6,394 bases of DNA from Gammaproteobacteria bacterium (GTDB lineage: Bacteria > Pseudomonadota > Gammaproteobacteria > Thiohalomonadales > Thiohalomonadaceae), in NCBI GenBank assembly GCA_026193675.1, contig JAPHSO010000163.1:1-6394 (forward strand), written 5' to 3'. A model generated the notes under the pieces. The model did not search any database. It was not told the DNA's origin and was given only the letters and a program-made list of their open reading frames with translations. Made by a program: the position numbers and the translations under genes. Shown here piece after piece: positions 1 through 6,382 of the stretch (its first letter is position 1; each line of letters opens with the position of its first letter).

Positions 1-2
1 AT

Positions 3-1640
3 ATTGTAGTGAAGACGGGTGATTTGCAGATTATCGATGCAGTGGCCTCTACAGTTCGTGTTTGGAAGTCAAAAAATTCGACAAAGGTGAAGTCGCTTAC
101 CGCGCGTATCAAAAAAATCAGCAAGGATAATATTAAGAACATCTCCGCCTACCCTGGGATGTTCGCCCTCTCTCTGGATGATGACAGAGATGGTAAATTT
201 GTTAATAAGGCATTGAAATCGGCGAAAACTCTTACTGCGCTATCGTCTATTGCCGCTATGAGCGGAACACAACTAAAGACAACTCAACTATCCAAAGTTA
301 TTGAAAGAGTAGTAGAGGAAGGTGATAGTGAGGCTGGAGACGTGATTGGCGGTATTTTGCGTAACAAGCCACGCTTTATTCAGGAATTATATAAAAATAG
401 GGACTACACCAACTATCTGAATGCAGTGAAACTGACACCAGAACTGGAGTCGGGATCGGCTGCCGAAAAGCGTTTAAACAAGGTGTTATCTCGAACCGGC
501 GGAGTAATAATTAAGAAGGTTTTTGACTGGGATATTTCGATTATCGATATACCCATTCTTAGTGTGCACATAAATCATTGCCAGAGTAGCGGGGTATGCA
601 GCAGTGGTGATCCATCATACGCTACAGGCTTTCAGAAGGGCGATGCCCTTTATCGTGACCTGGATATCTCACTTTCTGCCAATCATTGGCACGGTGGCCT
701 TTTTTACAAGTTTACCGCAGATGAGGGGATTGGCTCTCTAAAAATATTGCACGTTAGTAAAGGGACCGGAACGGGTAGCAACCTTGTTAAACAGATCACG
801 GCAACTGGTGACTTTTCATCACCCAATATAAGTTTTTCCTCAACAATGAGTAATCTAAGGGAAAAACTTATTTATAAATTCTGTAATAGCAATAATTCGT
901 TGAAGTTTCGAGCGATCAAGACTGTACCAAATATTACTCGGGCCCAACGTAACAGTGTTATCAGTGTCGCTGCCACATTGCAGAGCTACGGTTTTAGCTA
1001 CACCTGGGCGGATATGATGGACTACAAGGGCTGGGGTTGGAGTGGTGCCTATTCGGATATTGATGAGATGCGCTGCGATGGCCTGATTGAGTTTGCCTAT
1101 GAGAAAAATAGTCTACGGGTCTGTAAAGGTGATGACAGTAGTGAATGGAACATAACACGCAGTGGTGCCAAGTATCCGGAAAATCATAATGACTTCCATA
1201 ATTTCAGTCTCAATGACGGAGAGCTTTGTCCAAAAGTACAATCGGGCGAAGAGGGAACAAACTCACGCTTCATCACTCCAGTGGAAGAGGTTCCTGTAAT
1301 CGACATGTTCAAGGTGTGTTGTTCTTTAAATGGGGCAGTACAGATACAGTTCATGGCGAGTGCACGCATGTCTGATGTGGTATATGCAAGAATTCGGGTA
1401 CGCAAGAGGTCGCAGTCTGGCTTCCGCATCATCAAGAGTCTTCCCCCAGGAAAAGTTGCCGTATGGAAGACGGTAAGTGTGAATTCAGGACAGGTAATCA
1501 ATGTCATATGGTATGGGGAGAGAGTTGGCGCATCTTCCTTTAAGGGCATAGATGGTGAGTATGAGTTCACCCTTCAGGTTATTGATGAAGGGGGAAATGT
1601 GAGTCAGGAGATTTGTCGATCAATTGACGTTCACTGGTAG
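3..1640 (+). CDS. Putative permuted papain-like (NlpC/P60-type) protein with C-terminal beta-sandwich, 5'-partial
   Basis: The frame is open to the window edge; the first possible start is a GTG at 9 with no visible ribosome site, so the gene probably begins upstream. Residues are counted from that GTG (543 aa to the TAG). Residues 1-165 are mostly polar and helix-like, with no signal peptide visible in the part present. Residues about 205-370 look like a circularly permuted papain fold: GDALYR at 211-216, then HWHGGLF with the candidate catalytic His228 in an H-x-G setting, and later RCDGLIEFAYE with candidate nucleophile Cys356, resembling the DCSGL box of NlpC/P60 proteins. His-before-Cys order is what YiiX/YaeF-type permuted members show. 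Residues about 428-543 form a beta-rich domain ending DGEYEFTLQVIDEGGN, like FlgD/Ig-type sandwiches. By family, such enzymes cut or modify peptide or acyl bonds; the substrate here is unknown. It heads a four-gene block. The fold is inferred from motifs; its activity is not established. Confidence 0.6.
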   Translation: MVVKTGDLQIIDAVASTVRVWKSKNSTKVKSLTARIKKISKDNIKNISAYPGMFALSLDDDRDGKFVNKALKSAKTLTALSSIAAMSGTQLKTTQLSKVIERVVEEGDSEAGDVIGGILRNKPRFIQELYKNRDYTNYLNAVKLTPELESGSAAEKRLNKVLSRTGGVIIKKVFDWDISIIDIPILSVHINHCQSSGVCSSGDPSYATGFQKGDALYRDLDISLSANHWHGGLFYKFTADEGIGSLKILHVSKGTGTGSNLVKQITATGDFSSPNISFSSTMSNLREKLIYKFCNSNNSLKFRAIKTVPNITRAQRNSVISVAATLQSYGFSYTWADMMDYKGWGWSGAYSDIDEMRCDGLIEFAYEKNSLRVCKGDDSSEWNITRSGAKYPENHNDFHNFSLNDGELCPKVQSGEEGTNSRFITPVEEVPVIDMFKVCCSLNGAVQIQFMASARMSDVVYARIRVRKRSQSGFRIIKSLPPGKVAVWKTVSVNSGQVINVIWYGERVGASSFKGIDGEYEFTLQVIDEGGNVSQEICRSIDVHW

Positions 1641-1671
1641 AGACAACACAACTAAAGGGAGTTAATTAACT

Positions 1672-2502
1672 ATGGCAGAGAAAGATAACGCAATGAAGTC
1701 GGAGGTTCGGCAGAATAGTACGCCGGGAATAGTCTCCGTTTTACGTTTTTTTTCACGTGCGGGATTATGCCCGGAACTTGAGGAACGAACGAATATGCCG
1801 TCCGGTTGTTATGCACCTGAAAAGCCACCAAAACGTCCTGATCCATCACAGTATAGTCAGATGGAACGATTTAACTCCGGGCAAGGTATAAGTTATGACA
1901 GCCCGGATATTATTACCAACCAGCACAACAGTGGTTTGTGGCCAAGTATTGATGTTACCGTTCGCAACCTCTCAGCCGATGCTCCAGCCGTTGGTGTTCA
2001 TGTACGTCTGGATTACAGTCGCTACGGCATCGGCTTTCCGATGAGCGAATTGTTCTCAATGTCTGTCGACCTCAACAGGTCAGGTGTAAATGGTGCGGAG
2101 AAAAAATTGAGTTATCCGACGCCTCAGTGGCTGAGGGATGAGCATCAAAATATTGCCGTTCGTGCAACCATTTCTCACCCGCATGATCGCAAAAACACTA
2201 ACAATATAGGAGAACAAGCATACTCAGGAAGCAGAGTAGAGAAAGGGACTACTGCCACATTCGATTTTGACATATACAACTCTACCGGTAGCGGTAACAC
2301 CTTTGTTCTCTATGTGCAGGAGTCGGACTGGAATGCACAACTAAGTGAAACGCATGTGCAGTTAATGCCAGGGCAGTCAAAGACAATTACTCTTAGCCTA
2401 CAGGTTCCGCAAAACGAGACCAATAACAAGTCTTTTAATGTTATTGCAATGGTCGGTAATCGCCTCTACGGCGGTATTTTTCATAATTTTGATATTGACT
2501 GA
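1672..2502 (+). CDS. Two-domain beta-sandwich protein (CARDB-like plus NEW3/APHP-like), unknown function
   Basis: This 276-residue protein starts at ATG 1672, with AGGGAG at 1656-1661 ten bases upstream. It follows the previous stop by 31 bases. Residues 1-73 are polar and proline-rich with no signal peptide or membrane helix. Residues about 74-181 look like a CARDB-type Ig-like domain: SPDI opening, a PSIDVTVRNL strand, a second strand with VHVRLDYSRYG, then an HPHDRKNTNNIGE ending that resembles the closing strand and Asn-rich turn of such domains. Residues about 188-262 form a second sandwich (TTATFDFDIYNSTG, then LMPGQSKTITLSLQVP), like NEW3/APHP domains that often act as adhesion or spacer modules. 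No catalytic motif is visible. It may be a binding or structural partner of the upstream putative hydrolase. An alternative start at the ATG of residue 8 lacks a ribosome site. The domain class is inferred from pattern only. Confidence 0.7.
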   Translation: MAEKDNAMKSEVRQNSTPGIVSVLRFFSRAGLCPELEERTNMPSGCYAPEKPPKRPDPSQYSQMERFNSGQGISYDSPDIITNQHNSGLWPSIDVTVRNLSADAPAVGVHVRLDYSRYGIGFPMSELFSMSVDLNRSGVNGAEKKLSYPTPQWLRDEHQNIAVRATISHPHDRKNTNNIGEQAYSGSRVEKGTTATFDFDIYNSTGSGNTFVLYVQESDWNAQLSETHVQLMPGQSKTITLSLQVPQNETNNKSFNVIAMVGNRLYGGIFHNFDID

Positions 2503-2518
2503 TCAGGGAGGATTTACA

Positions 2519-2920
2519 ATGTTTGGAGTACGTAACAATTGCGAGCTGGTGCACGCCTATCTGGGTGGCTATGCTGGCATATTTACAGCAATACTGTTGC
2601 TAATGGGGCTGGCCATGCCAGCAGGGAGTATGGAGAGTGTGCAACTTTCACTGCTAACCGCTGTGTTTGCCATAGGCTTCATTACTTTTCAGTTTGTGCT
2701 TCTGTACCGGCAGAGATTTACAAGATTTTTTCCTTCTGTAATTTTGCCAGGAATTCTTTACGGATTTATTCTTTACCATATTATGCTGTTGGTGCAGTCG
2801 ATTCAGATTGCTGTACTGATGTTGCTATTTTTAATTGGTGTGGTTATTGGCGTAACACTTGGACGTGTATTGTGCGCAGCTTGCAATAGTAAAGCTGACG
2901 TTCTGACGCACAAGGCTTAA
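2519..2920 (+). CDS. Small four-helix integral membrane protein, unknown family
   Basis: The chosen start is ATG 2519, because AGGGAGG at 2505-2511 lies seven bases upstream. The same frame is open back to 2438, but that longer form would overlap the previous gene by 65 bases and has no better ribosome site. The product has 133 residues. Four hydrophobic helices are visible at about 14-34, 41-63, 71-92 and 95-117, with short loops. The loop after helix 2 carries RQRF, suggesting it faces the cytoplasm, and the tail after helix 4 is short and polar, with cysteines at 119 and 122. I do not recognise the family. The gene sits 16 bases after the beta-sandwich gene and 10 before another membrane protein gene, so it probably acts at the inner membrane with those products. 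An immunity or anchoring role is possible but is only inference. Confidence 0.75.
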   Translation: MFGVRNNCELVHAYLGGYAGIFTAILLLMGLAMPAGSMESVQLSLLTAVFAIGFITFQFVLLYRQRFTRFFPSVILPGILYGFILYHIMLLVQSIQIAVLMLLFLIGVVIGVTLGRVLCAACNSKADVLTHKA

Positions 2921-2925
2921 GGAGG
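2921..2925 (+). promoter_or_regulatory. Strong Shine-Dalgarno for the glycine-zipper membrane protein
   Basis: GGAGG directly follows the TAA of the preceding gene and lies five bases before ATG 2931, within the longer purine run TAAGGAGGAG. It fixes the start of the next gene and suggests translation is coupled to the gene upstream. Confidence 0.75.
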
Positions 2926-2930
2926 AGTTC

Positions 2931-3872
2931 ATGCTAACTTGCGGATCATTAAAGGAAGTCGTCAAGACTACATGGGATCAACTCAAAGGTCTTTTCGGAA
3001 TTGTCGCCCTGATTACCATTGCAATTGAGATCATTGGCTACATCAAGGGTGTCGATAAGGTCGTTGGCGTATTTAAAACGGTGGTTGAGTTTCTGGGGGT
3101 GAGTTCACTCGGTGGTTTCGTCATATGGGCGATAATTGTCTACCTGGTTTCTGTTTATGTAATATTCAGGCTTTGGTACGACAACTGTGTTGCCGATCAA
3201 GCTGGAGGTGTTCGCTGTATTACCGGTGTTGTTGAAGCGGTACATGGTGAGGACCTTGGGGCTTTACTTGATAGTGAGCACCCACACATTGAGCTGGTGA
3301 GCCGTTCACACTATTGGCCGCTTATTGAGCTCAACGCAGATCATATCTTCTGCTCTGATGCCGGATCCCCCATGATGAAAATTTATTTTAAATCTAGCAG
3401 GATATGCTCGATTAAAGGGGGGGCAACCATTGGCGCTGCGGTGGCCGGTGCAGCTGGGGTAGTTGCCGCCGCTGCTGCTGCTGCAGCAATCGGCTGTGCG
3501 ACGGTTATCTTCTGTGCACTTGCCCTGCTGGTCGCTGCGTTAATCGTAGTTGCGGCTGCCATAGCGGGTGCATTTGCCGGTGCGGGTATTGCTGCTGCAG
3601 CTACGGACGAGGACAGCGCTGAATACGATGATGGTGTTGGTATTCAAAAAGGGGACTACTTGAATGCCAAAGGGCCGTCGGCAAAGAATATGAACTTCAA
3701 GGGGGCCATTGTTCAGTATTTCAACAATGAAGTTACCCTTTTGGGGCGCTCACCGGGTACAAGCTTTTTTTCCCCATTTCATGAAAGCTCGTTTTCCCAT
3801 AGCGACCCTGATGCAAGTATTCCAAATGATATGGATATCTGCTATCCGGGAGAAATACCTGTCGTGGAGTAA
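2931..3872 (+). CDS. Membrane protein with N-terminal helices, central glycine-zipper and C-terminal small domain
   Basis: This 313-residue protein starts at ATG 2931, set by a strong ribosome site. Two membrane helices lie at about 21-38 and 61-80. A soluble stretch at about 85-160 holds Cys86, Cys96, Cys141 and Cys159 and a SHYWPLIEL segment. Residues 163-224 are a long hydrophobic Ala/Gly-rich run: GGATIGAAVAGAAG shows GxxxG/AxxxG zipper spacing, then eight consecutive alanines (179-186), then a second hydrophobic part with CATVIFCALALLVAALIVV. This could be a membrane hairpin. After an acidic linker (TDEDSAEYDD), residues about 236-275 contain GDYLNAKGP and VTLLGRS, which look like a small beta-barrel or OB-like module. 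The tail contains FSHSDPDASIPNDMDICYPG. From memory, similar unnamed proteins with the same order of zipper, GDY module and SHTDPDA-like tail occur in other bacteria, so I regard it as a real conserved family. Its function is unknown; zipper regions in other families mediate helix packing or pore formation. Confidence 0.75.
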   Translation: MLTCGSLKEVVKTTWDQLKGLFGIVALITIAIEIIGYIKGVDKVVGVFKTVVEFLGVSSLGGFVIWAIIVYLVSVYVIFRLWYDNCVADQAGGVRCITGVVEAVHGEDLGALLDSEHPHIELVSRSHYWPLIELNADHIFCSDAGSPMMKIYFKSSRICSIKGGATIGAAVAGAAGVVAAAAAAAAIGCATVIFCALALLVAALIVVAAAIAGAFAGAGIAAAATDEDSAEYDDGVGIQKGDYLNAKGPSAKNMNFKGAIVQYFNNEVTLLGRSPGTSFFSPFHESSFSHSDPDASIPNDMDICYPGEIPVVE

Positions 3873-3934
3873 AATTGGAACTAAAGAGGTCAGAGTCTGA
3901 GGGAGCTTCACAAATTGTGCACGAGCCCTCTTTA

Positions 3935-3972
3935 CCCCCCTCTCCCTCAGGGAGAGGTTGGAGTGAGGGGGG
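3935..3972. repeat. REP-like GC-rich imperfect palindrome in intergenic region
   Basis: A core stem CCTCTCCC (3939-3946) pairs perfectly with GGGAGAGG (3950-3957) across a TCA loop. CCCC at 3935-3938 can pair with the G run at 3967-3972, leaving TTGGAGTGA as a bulge. The wording CCCTCTCCC...GGGAGAGG.TTGG.GTGAGGGG matches a common proteobacterial REP-type intergenic palindrome, known from its frequent false translation PLPQGEVGVRG, which is present here. It lies 62 bases after the stop of the zipper gene and is followed by CCTCTTTT, so it may also stabilise or end the upstream mRNA. Confidence 0.7.
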
Positions 3973-3980
3973 CCTCTTTT

Positions 3981-4309
3981 AACCTCATGATGCTTGGGAA
4001 CATCGTTGCTAACCGATTAAGTTGCCGCAAATTATTCGTCGCTAGAGAGCTGGTTTATTCAAATCCAGAAAAATATGGCAAATATGGAGATCATGCTCAG
4101 GCCCCATTTACCTCCACATCTTCGACATACAGTCGTACTGGTGGCACCTTGTACAAAACCACCACCTACCACTCAGGGCAGATGGGACTCTGGTGGCGGG
4201 GATCTGCAGTGGGTGCCTTTGAGCTCTCCCTAATCGACTCGGTCGGGCTAGATAGGATGTTGAAGTAGATAGCAGATCTCCTCTGCCCCTTTGTAAGTGC
4301 AACTAACAA
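3981..4309. other. Intergenic stretch without a supported gene
   Basis: Together with the flanking hairpins, this lies in about 480 bases with no convincing gene. The open frame running across it begins inside the REP-like palindrome, has no ribosome site and gives a low-complexity, unrecognisable product rich in Ser, Thr, Tyr and Gly; the reverse frames are short and broken by stops. Small structures seen are a tandem AAATATGG pair (4071-4087) and a weak hairpin GCAGA/TCTGC (4272-4286). It may be a decayed gene or simple spacer; I cannot tell which. Confidence 0.4.
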
Positions 4310-4340
4310 GCCCCAATCTGGGGCATGTTGTTGATCTTTT
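4310..4340 (+). terminator. Possible weak terminator hairpin before ndpA
   Basis: GCCCC (4310-4314), loop AATCT, then GGGGC (4320-4324) form a five-pair GC stem. It can be extended by AACA/TGTT after one A-A mismatch. A T-rich but interrupted stretch, TTGTTGATCTTTT, follows on the + strand. The stem is short and the T run imperfect, so termination would be partial. It would separate the accessory block from the ndpA block. Confidence 0.4.
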
Positions 4341-4343
4341 CTT

Positions 4344-4349
4344 TATAAT
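4344..4349 (+). promoter_or_regulatory. Candidate -10 box (TATAAT) for ndpA
   Basis: A perfect TATAAT ends six bases before the ndpA ATG at 4356, placing the expected transcription start at or next to the A of that ATG. No good TTGACA-like box is found 16-18 bases upstream; that position falls in the hairpin (GGGCAT). The call rests on the -10 match and the lack of any ribosome site between it and the gene. Confidence 0.4.
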
Positions 4350-4355
4350 ACCCAG

Positions 4356-5354
4356 ATGCCTATACAACACGCCTGCATCTCTCAAATCTCCTTCTCTCCT
4401 GAGTCGGGTCTTTCCAGGAAACGGCCCAGTAGTGAGCTGCCCACAGAGGGGGGGAGTGAACAGCTGCTGGCTGATGTTAAGCGCTCTTTCCTGGCCCGTA
4501 TTAGCCGTGAACATGGTAGTTTCGGTGTAGAGAGGGCGGAGCGGGTCTTTGGTGAGGAGCTGGGCAAGTTCCTCGATAACAGCGCCACCTTTCTGGAGAT
4601 GTGTGAAGCGCTGGCCCAGAATATGGAGAGTCTGATTGAGAGCCAGAAGGTGTCTTTTGATGGCCATCTTCTCTTCTTTATCGAGAAGTCACTGGGTAAT
4701 CACTTCTTCTATCTGTTTGTGACCGGGATGAATGAGTCGCTGACCATTGATGCTGATCTCCAGATCACCACCAGCCGCTCTGTCGATACCTCTTCATCAC
4801 TCTACGGGATTAAAGTGGACCTGATTGAGTGGCGTGAGCATAAACATTACGCCTATATCTCGCTATTGCCACCACGGCAGCAGGATATGGCTGCGCTGTT
4901 CTACCAGTACACCGGATTTGTAAACGGTATCGATAAGAGTGAGCAGACGCTTACCTTCCTCAATGGTATTGAGAACTTCACTCAGGCGATACCAGAGGAG
5001 CAGCAGAAGGATTACCGCGATAAAGTGGTTGAATACTGCGTAGAGTGCGAAGAGATGGACAGCCCGGTCGATCTGTCGATTCTAGCTCGTGAGGTGGAGG
5101 GTATCGATAGGGATGAGTTCCTTACGGCGATGTCGGACTATACTCCGGATGATAAACAGAAGCTGATGATGGATCGTCGCAGTCTGCGTCAATACGTTAA
5201 GTTTGCCGGGCGTGAACGTGACCTGGCGATCAGCTTTTCGGCACATCAGCTCAATAATCGTGTTCAGTATGATGCCGGCAGTGATACTTTGAGTATCAAA
5301 GGGCTGCCCAATGCGTTACGTAAGCAGCTATTGGGACACCTTAAAGAGGAGTAG
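4356..5354 (+). CDS. ndpA: Nucleoid-associated protein NdpA/YejK family
   Basis: At 332 residues it matches the usual length of the NdpA/YejK family (about 335). Recognisable family features are the MPIQH start, resembling the MPIRH start of Pseudomonas members; a SEQLLADVKRSF segment near 34-45; FDGHLLFF (101-108); a DLIEW strand (155-159); an FxxYTGFVNGID region (182-193); and the diagnostic C-terminal block DRRSLRQYVKFAG (273-285), followed by ISFSAHQLNNRVQYD and SIKGLPNALRKQL. Family members bind the nucleoid in the cytoplasm; the E. coli homologue YejK has been linked to topoisomerase partners. The N-terminal start is supported by homology, yet no Shine-Dalgarno precedes it and a TATAAT lies six bases upstream, so the mRNA may be leaderless. 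The N-terminal 60 residues diverge from enteric YejK. It is the first gene of a block with a small membrane protein and an exonuclease. The family call is firm. Confidence 0.93.
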   Translation: MPIQHACISQISFSPESGLSRKRPSSELPTEGGSEQLLADVKRSFLARISREHGSFGVERAERVFGEELGKFLDNSATFLEMCEALAQNMESLIESQKVSFDGHLLFFIEKSLGNHFFYLFVTGMNESLTIDADLQITTSRSVDTSSSLYGIKVDLIEWREHKHYAYISLLPPRQQDMAALFYQYTGFVNGIDKSEQTLTFLNGIENFTQAIPEEQQKDYRDKVVEYCVECEEMDSPVDLSILAREVEGIDRDEFLTAMSDYTPDDKQKLMMDRRSLRQYVKFAGRERDLAISFSAHQLNNRVQYDAGSDTLSIKGLPNALRKQLLGHLKEE

Positions 5355-5365
5355 TTTAATTGAAC

Positions 5366-5761
5366 ATGGATAGCGCAAAACTTCTAAAGTATTCCCTGCT
5401 GGCCGGTGCACTCTATTTTGCGGCAATCTCAGTTGTTCATGTGCTGGGTGTTAAGATTCCTGGGTTATTCATCTATTACAATGTCCCATCACATCAGTAT
5501 CAGGACAATATCATCTCTTTTCTGGCGTTTGGCTGGGCCGCCTTTTTCTATTCAGGAGCCCACAATTTAAATATTGTAAAAGCGATACTTTTAGCGGCTG
5601 TGGTTGCTCTACTGGGTTTAGCCAATATTAATATCTCCACTAACTTTTCTCTCCTGTCAGAAGGTATCTCTGTCACACCATTCTGGCTGCAGTTTATTCT
5701 GCTATGTTTCTATATCGGGTGGTTGGCACTTTTATCATTTAAGGTTCAGGCTACAAAGTGA
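5366..5761 (+). CDS. Small four-helix membrane protein of unknown function
   Basis: From ATG 5366 the product has 131 residues. A TTG at 5360 in the same frame would add two residues and is better spaced (eight bases) from the GAGGAG at 5346-5351, which lies in the end of ndpA; from the ATG the spacing is 14, so either start could be used. Hydrophobic helices are visible at about 8-28, 49-64, 70-89 and 104-124. Between the first two lies a distinctive loop, KIPGLFIYYNVPSHQYQDN, likely the most conserved part. There is no signal-peptide cleavage site and no catalytic motif. The gene begins 5 or 11 bases after the ndpA stop and ends nine before the exonuclease, so it is probably in one transcript and translationally coupled to ndpA. 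I do not recognise a named family; it is most likely an inner-membrane protein. Confidence 0.8.
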   Translation: MDSAKLLKYSLLAGALYFAAISVVHVLGVKIPGLFIYYNVPSHQYQDNIISFLAFGWAAFFYSGAHNLNIVKAILLAAVVALLGLANINISTNFSLLSEGISVTPFWLQFILLCFYIGWLALLSFKVQATK

Positions 5762-5770
5762 TCTCCGTTC

Positions 5771-6382
5771 ATGTCCAGAGCTGATACCGTTGTTGTACTC
5801 GACTTTGAGACCACCGGTCTCTCTCCCAATATGGGGGATCGAGCCATTGAGATAGGCGCAGTCCTTATTGAAGATGGTGAGATCACCGGGCGCTTCCAGC
5901 AGTTGATGAATCCCGGCCGGCTAGTCGATAGCTTTATTGAGGACTACACCGGTATCACCAACGAAATGCTGGTCGATGCGCCACCCTGTAGCGAGGTGAT
6001 GGATCAATTTGCCGATTTTATCGGTGACTATAATCTGGTGGCTCACAACGCCTCATTTGATCAGCGCTTTCTCGATGCGGAGCTGGCCAGAATCTCACGT
6101 AGATATAGCGGACAGTTTGCCTGTTCAATGCTTGCCGCACGTAGACTGTTTCCCGATGCGCCCAATCATAAGCTGGGTACATTGGTGGAGTATGCCAATA
6201 TCTCTGCGGATGGTGCCTTTCACCGGGCACTATTCGATTCTGAGATGGCAGCCAAGTTGTGGCTCGCCATGCTGGAAGATATTGGTGAGCGCTACGATCT
6301 TTGGGAGGTGCCGTTTGATCTGATCCAAAAGCTGACCAAAACTCCAAAGGGCTCAGTGCATAAATTATTCCAAAACCGATGA
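5771..6382 (+). CDS. DEDDh-type 3'-5' exonuclease, DnaQ-like
   Basis: This 203-residue protein carries the whole DEDDh exonuclease signature. Exo I is VVLDFETTGLSP with Asp11 and Glu13; the following AIEIGAVLIEDGEI strand pair is typical. Exo II is HNASFD with Asp97; Exo III is HRALFDSEM with His151 and Asp156. These residues bind two metal ions and remove nucleotides from the 3' end of DNA or RNA. The folded domain spans about residues 5-172. The remaining tail (DLWEVPFDLIQKLTKTPKGSVHKLF) is short and lacks the polymerase-binding extension of the replicative epsilon subunit, so a stand-alone exonuclease, or one like the exonuclease domain of PolC, is more likely than dnaQ itself. No good Shine-Dalgarno precedes ATG 5771, only nine bases after the previous stop, so it may depend on translational coupling. 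The class is firm; the exact substrate is not. Confidence 0.93.
   Translation: MSRADTVVVLDFETTGLSPNMGDRAIEIGAVLIEDGEITGRFQQLMNPGRLVDSFIEDYTGITNEMLVDAPPCSEVMDQFADFIGDYNLVAHNASFDQRFLDAELARISRRYSGQFACSMLAARRLFPDAPNHKLGTLVEYANISADGAFHRALFDSEMAAKLWLAMLEDIGERYDLWEVPFDLIQKLTKTPKGSVHKLFQNR

Noticed and set aside
1184..1570. 128-codon open frame on the - strand
   Set aside because: It lies wholly opposite the beta-sandwich end of the large first gene, has no recognisable domain and is best seen as a shadow frame.
2438..2518. Upstream extension of the four-helix protein gene
   Set aside because: It overlaps the end of the preceding gene out of frame, while a well-spaced AGGGAGG points clearly to ATG 2519.
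3417..3423. Seven-G tract in the zipper gene, with similar tracts at 4448-4454 (G7) and 1746-1753 (T8), as phase-variable switches
   Set aside because: The tracts are short and inside otherwise intact frames; nothing in the sequence shows variation in length. Comparing strains would be needed to revive the idea.
3915..4268. Open frame of 117 codons on the + strand
   Set aside because: Its start lies just before the REP-like palindrome, whose false translation PLPQGEVGVRG it contains; there is no ribosome site and the rest of the product is not recognisable.
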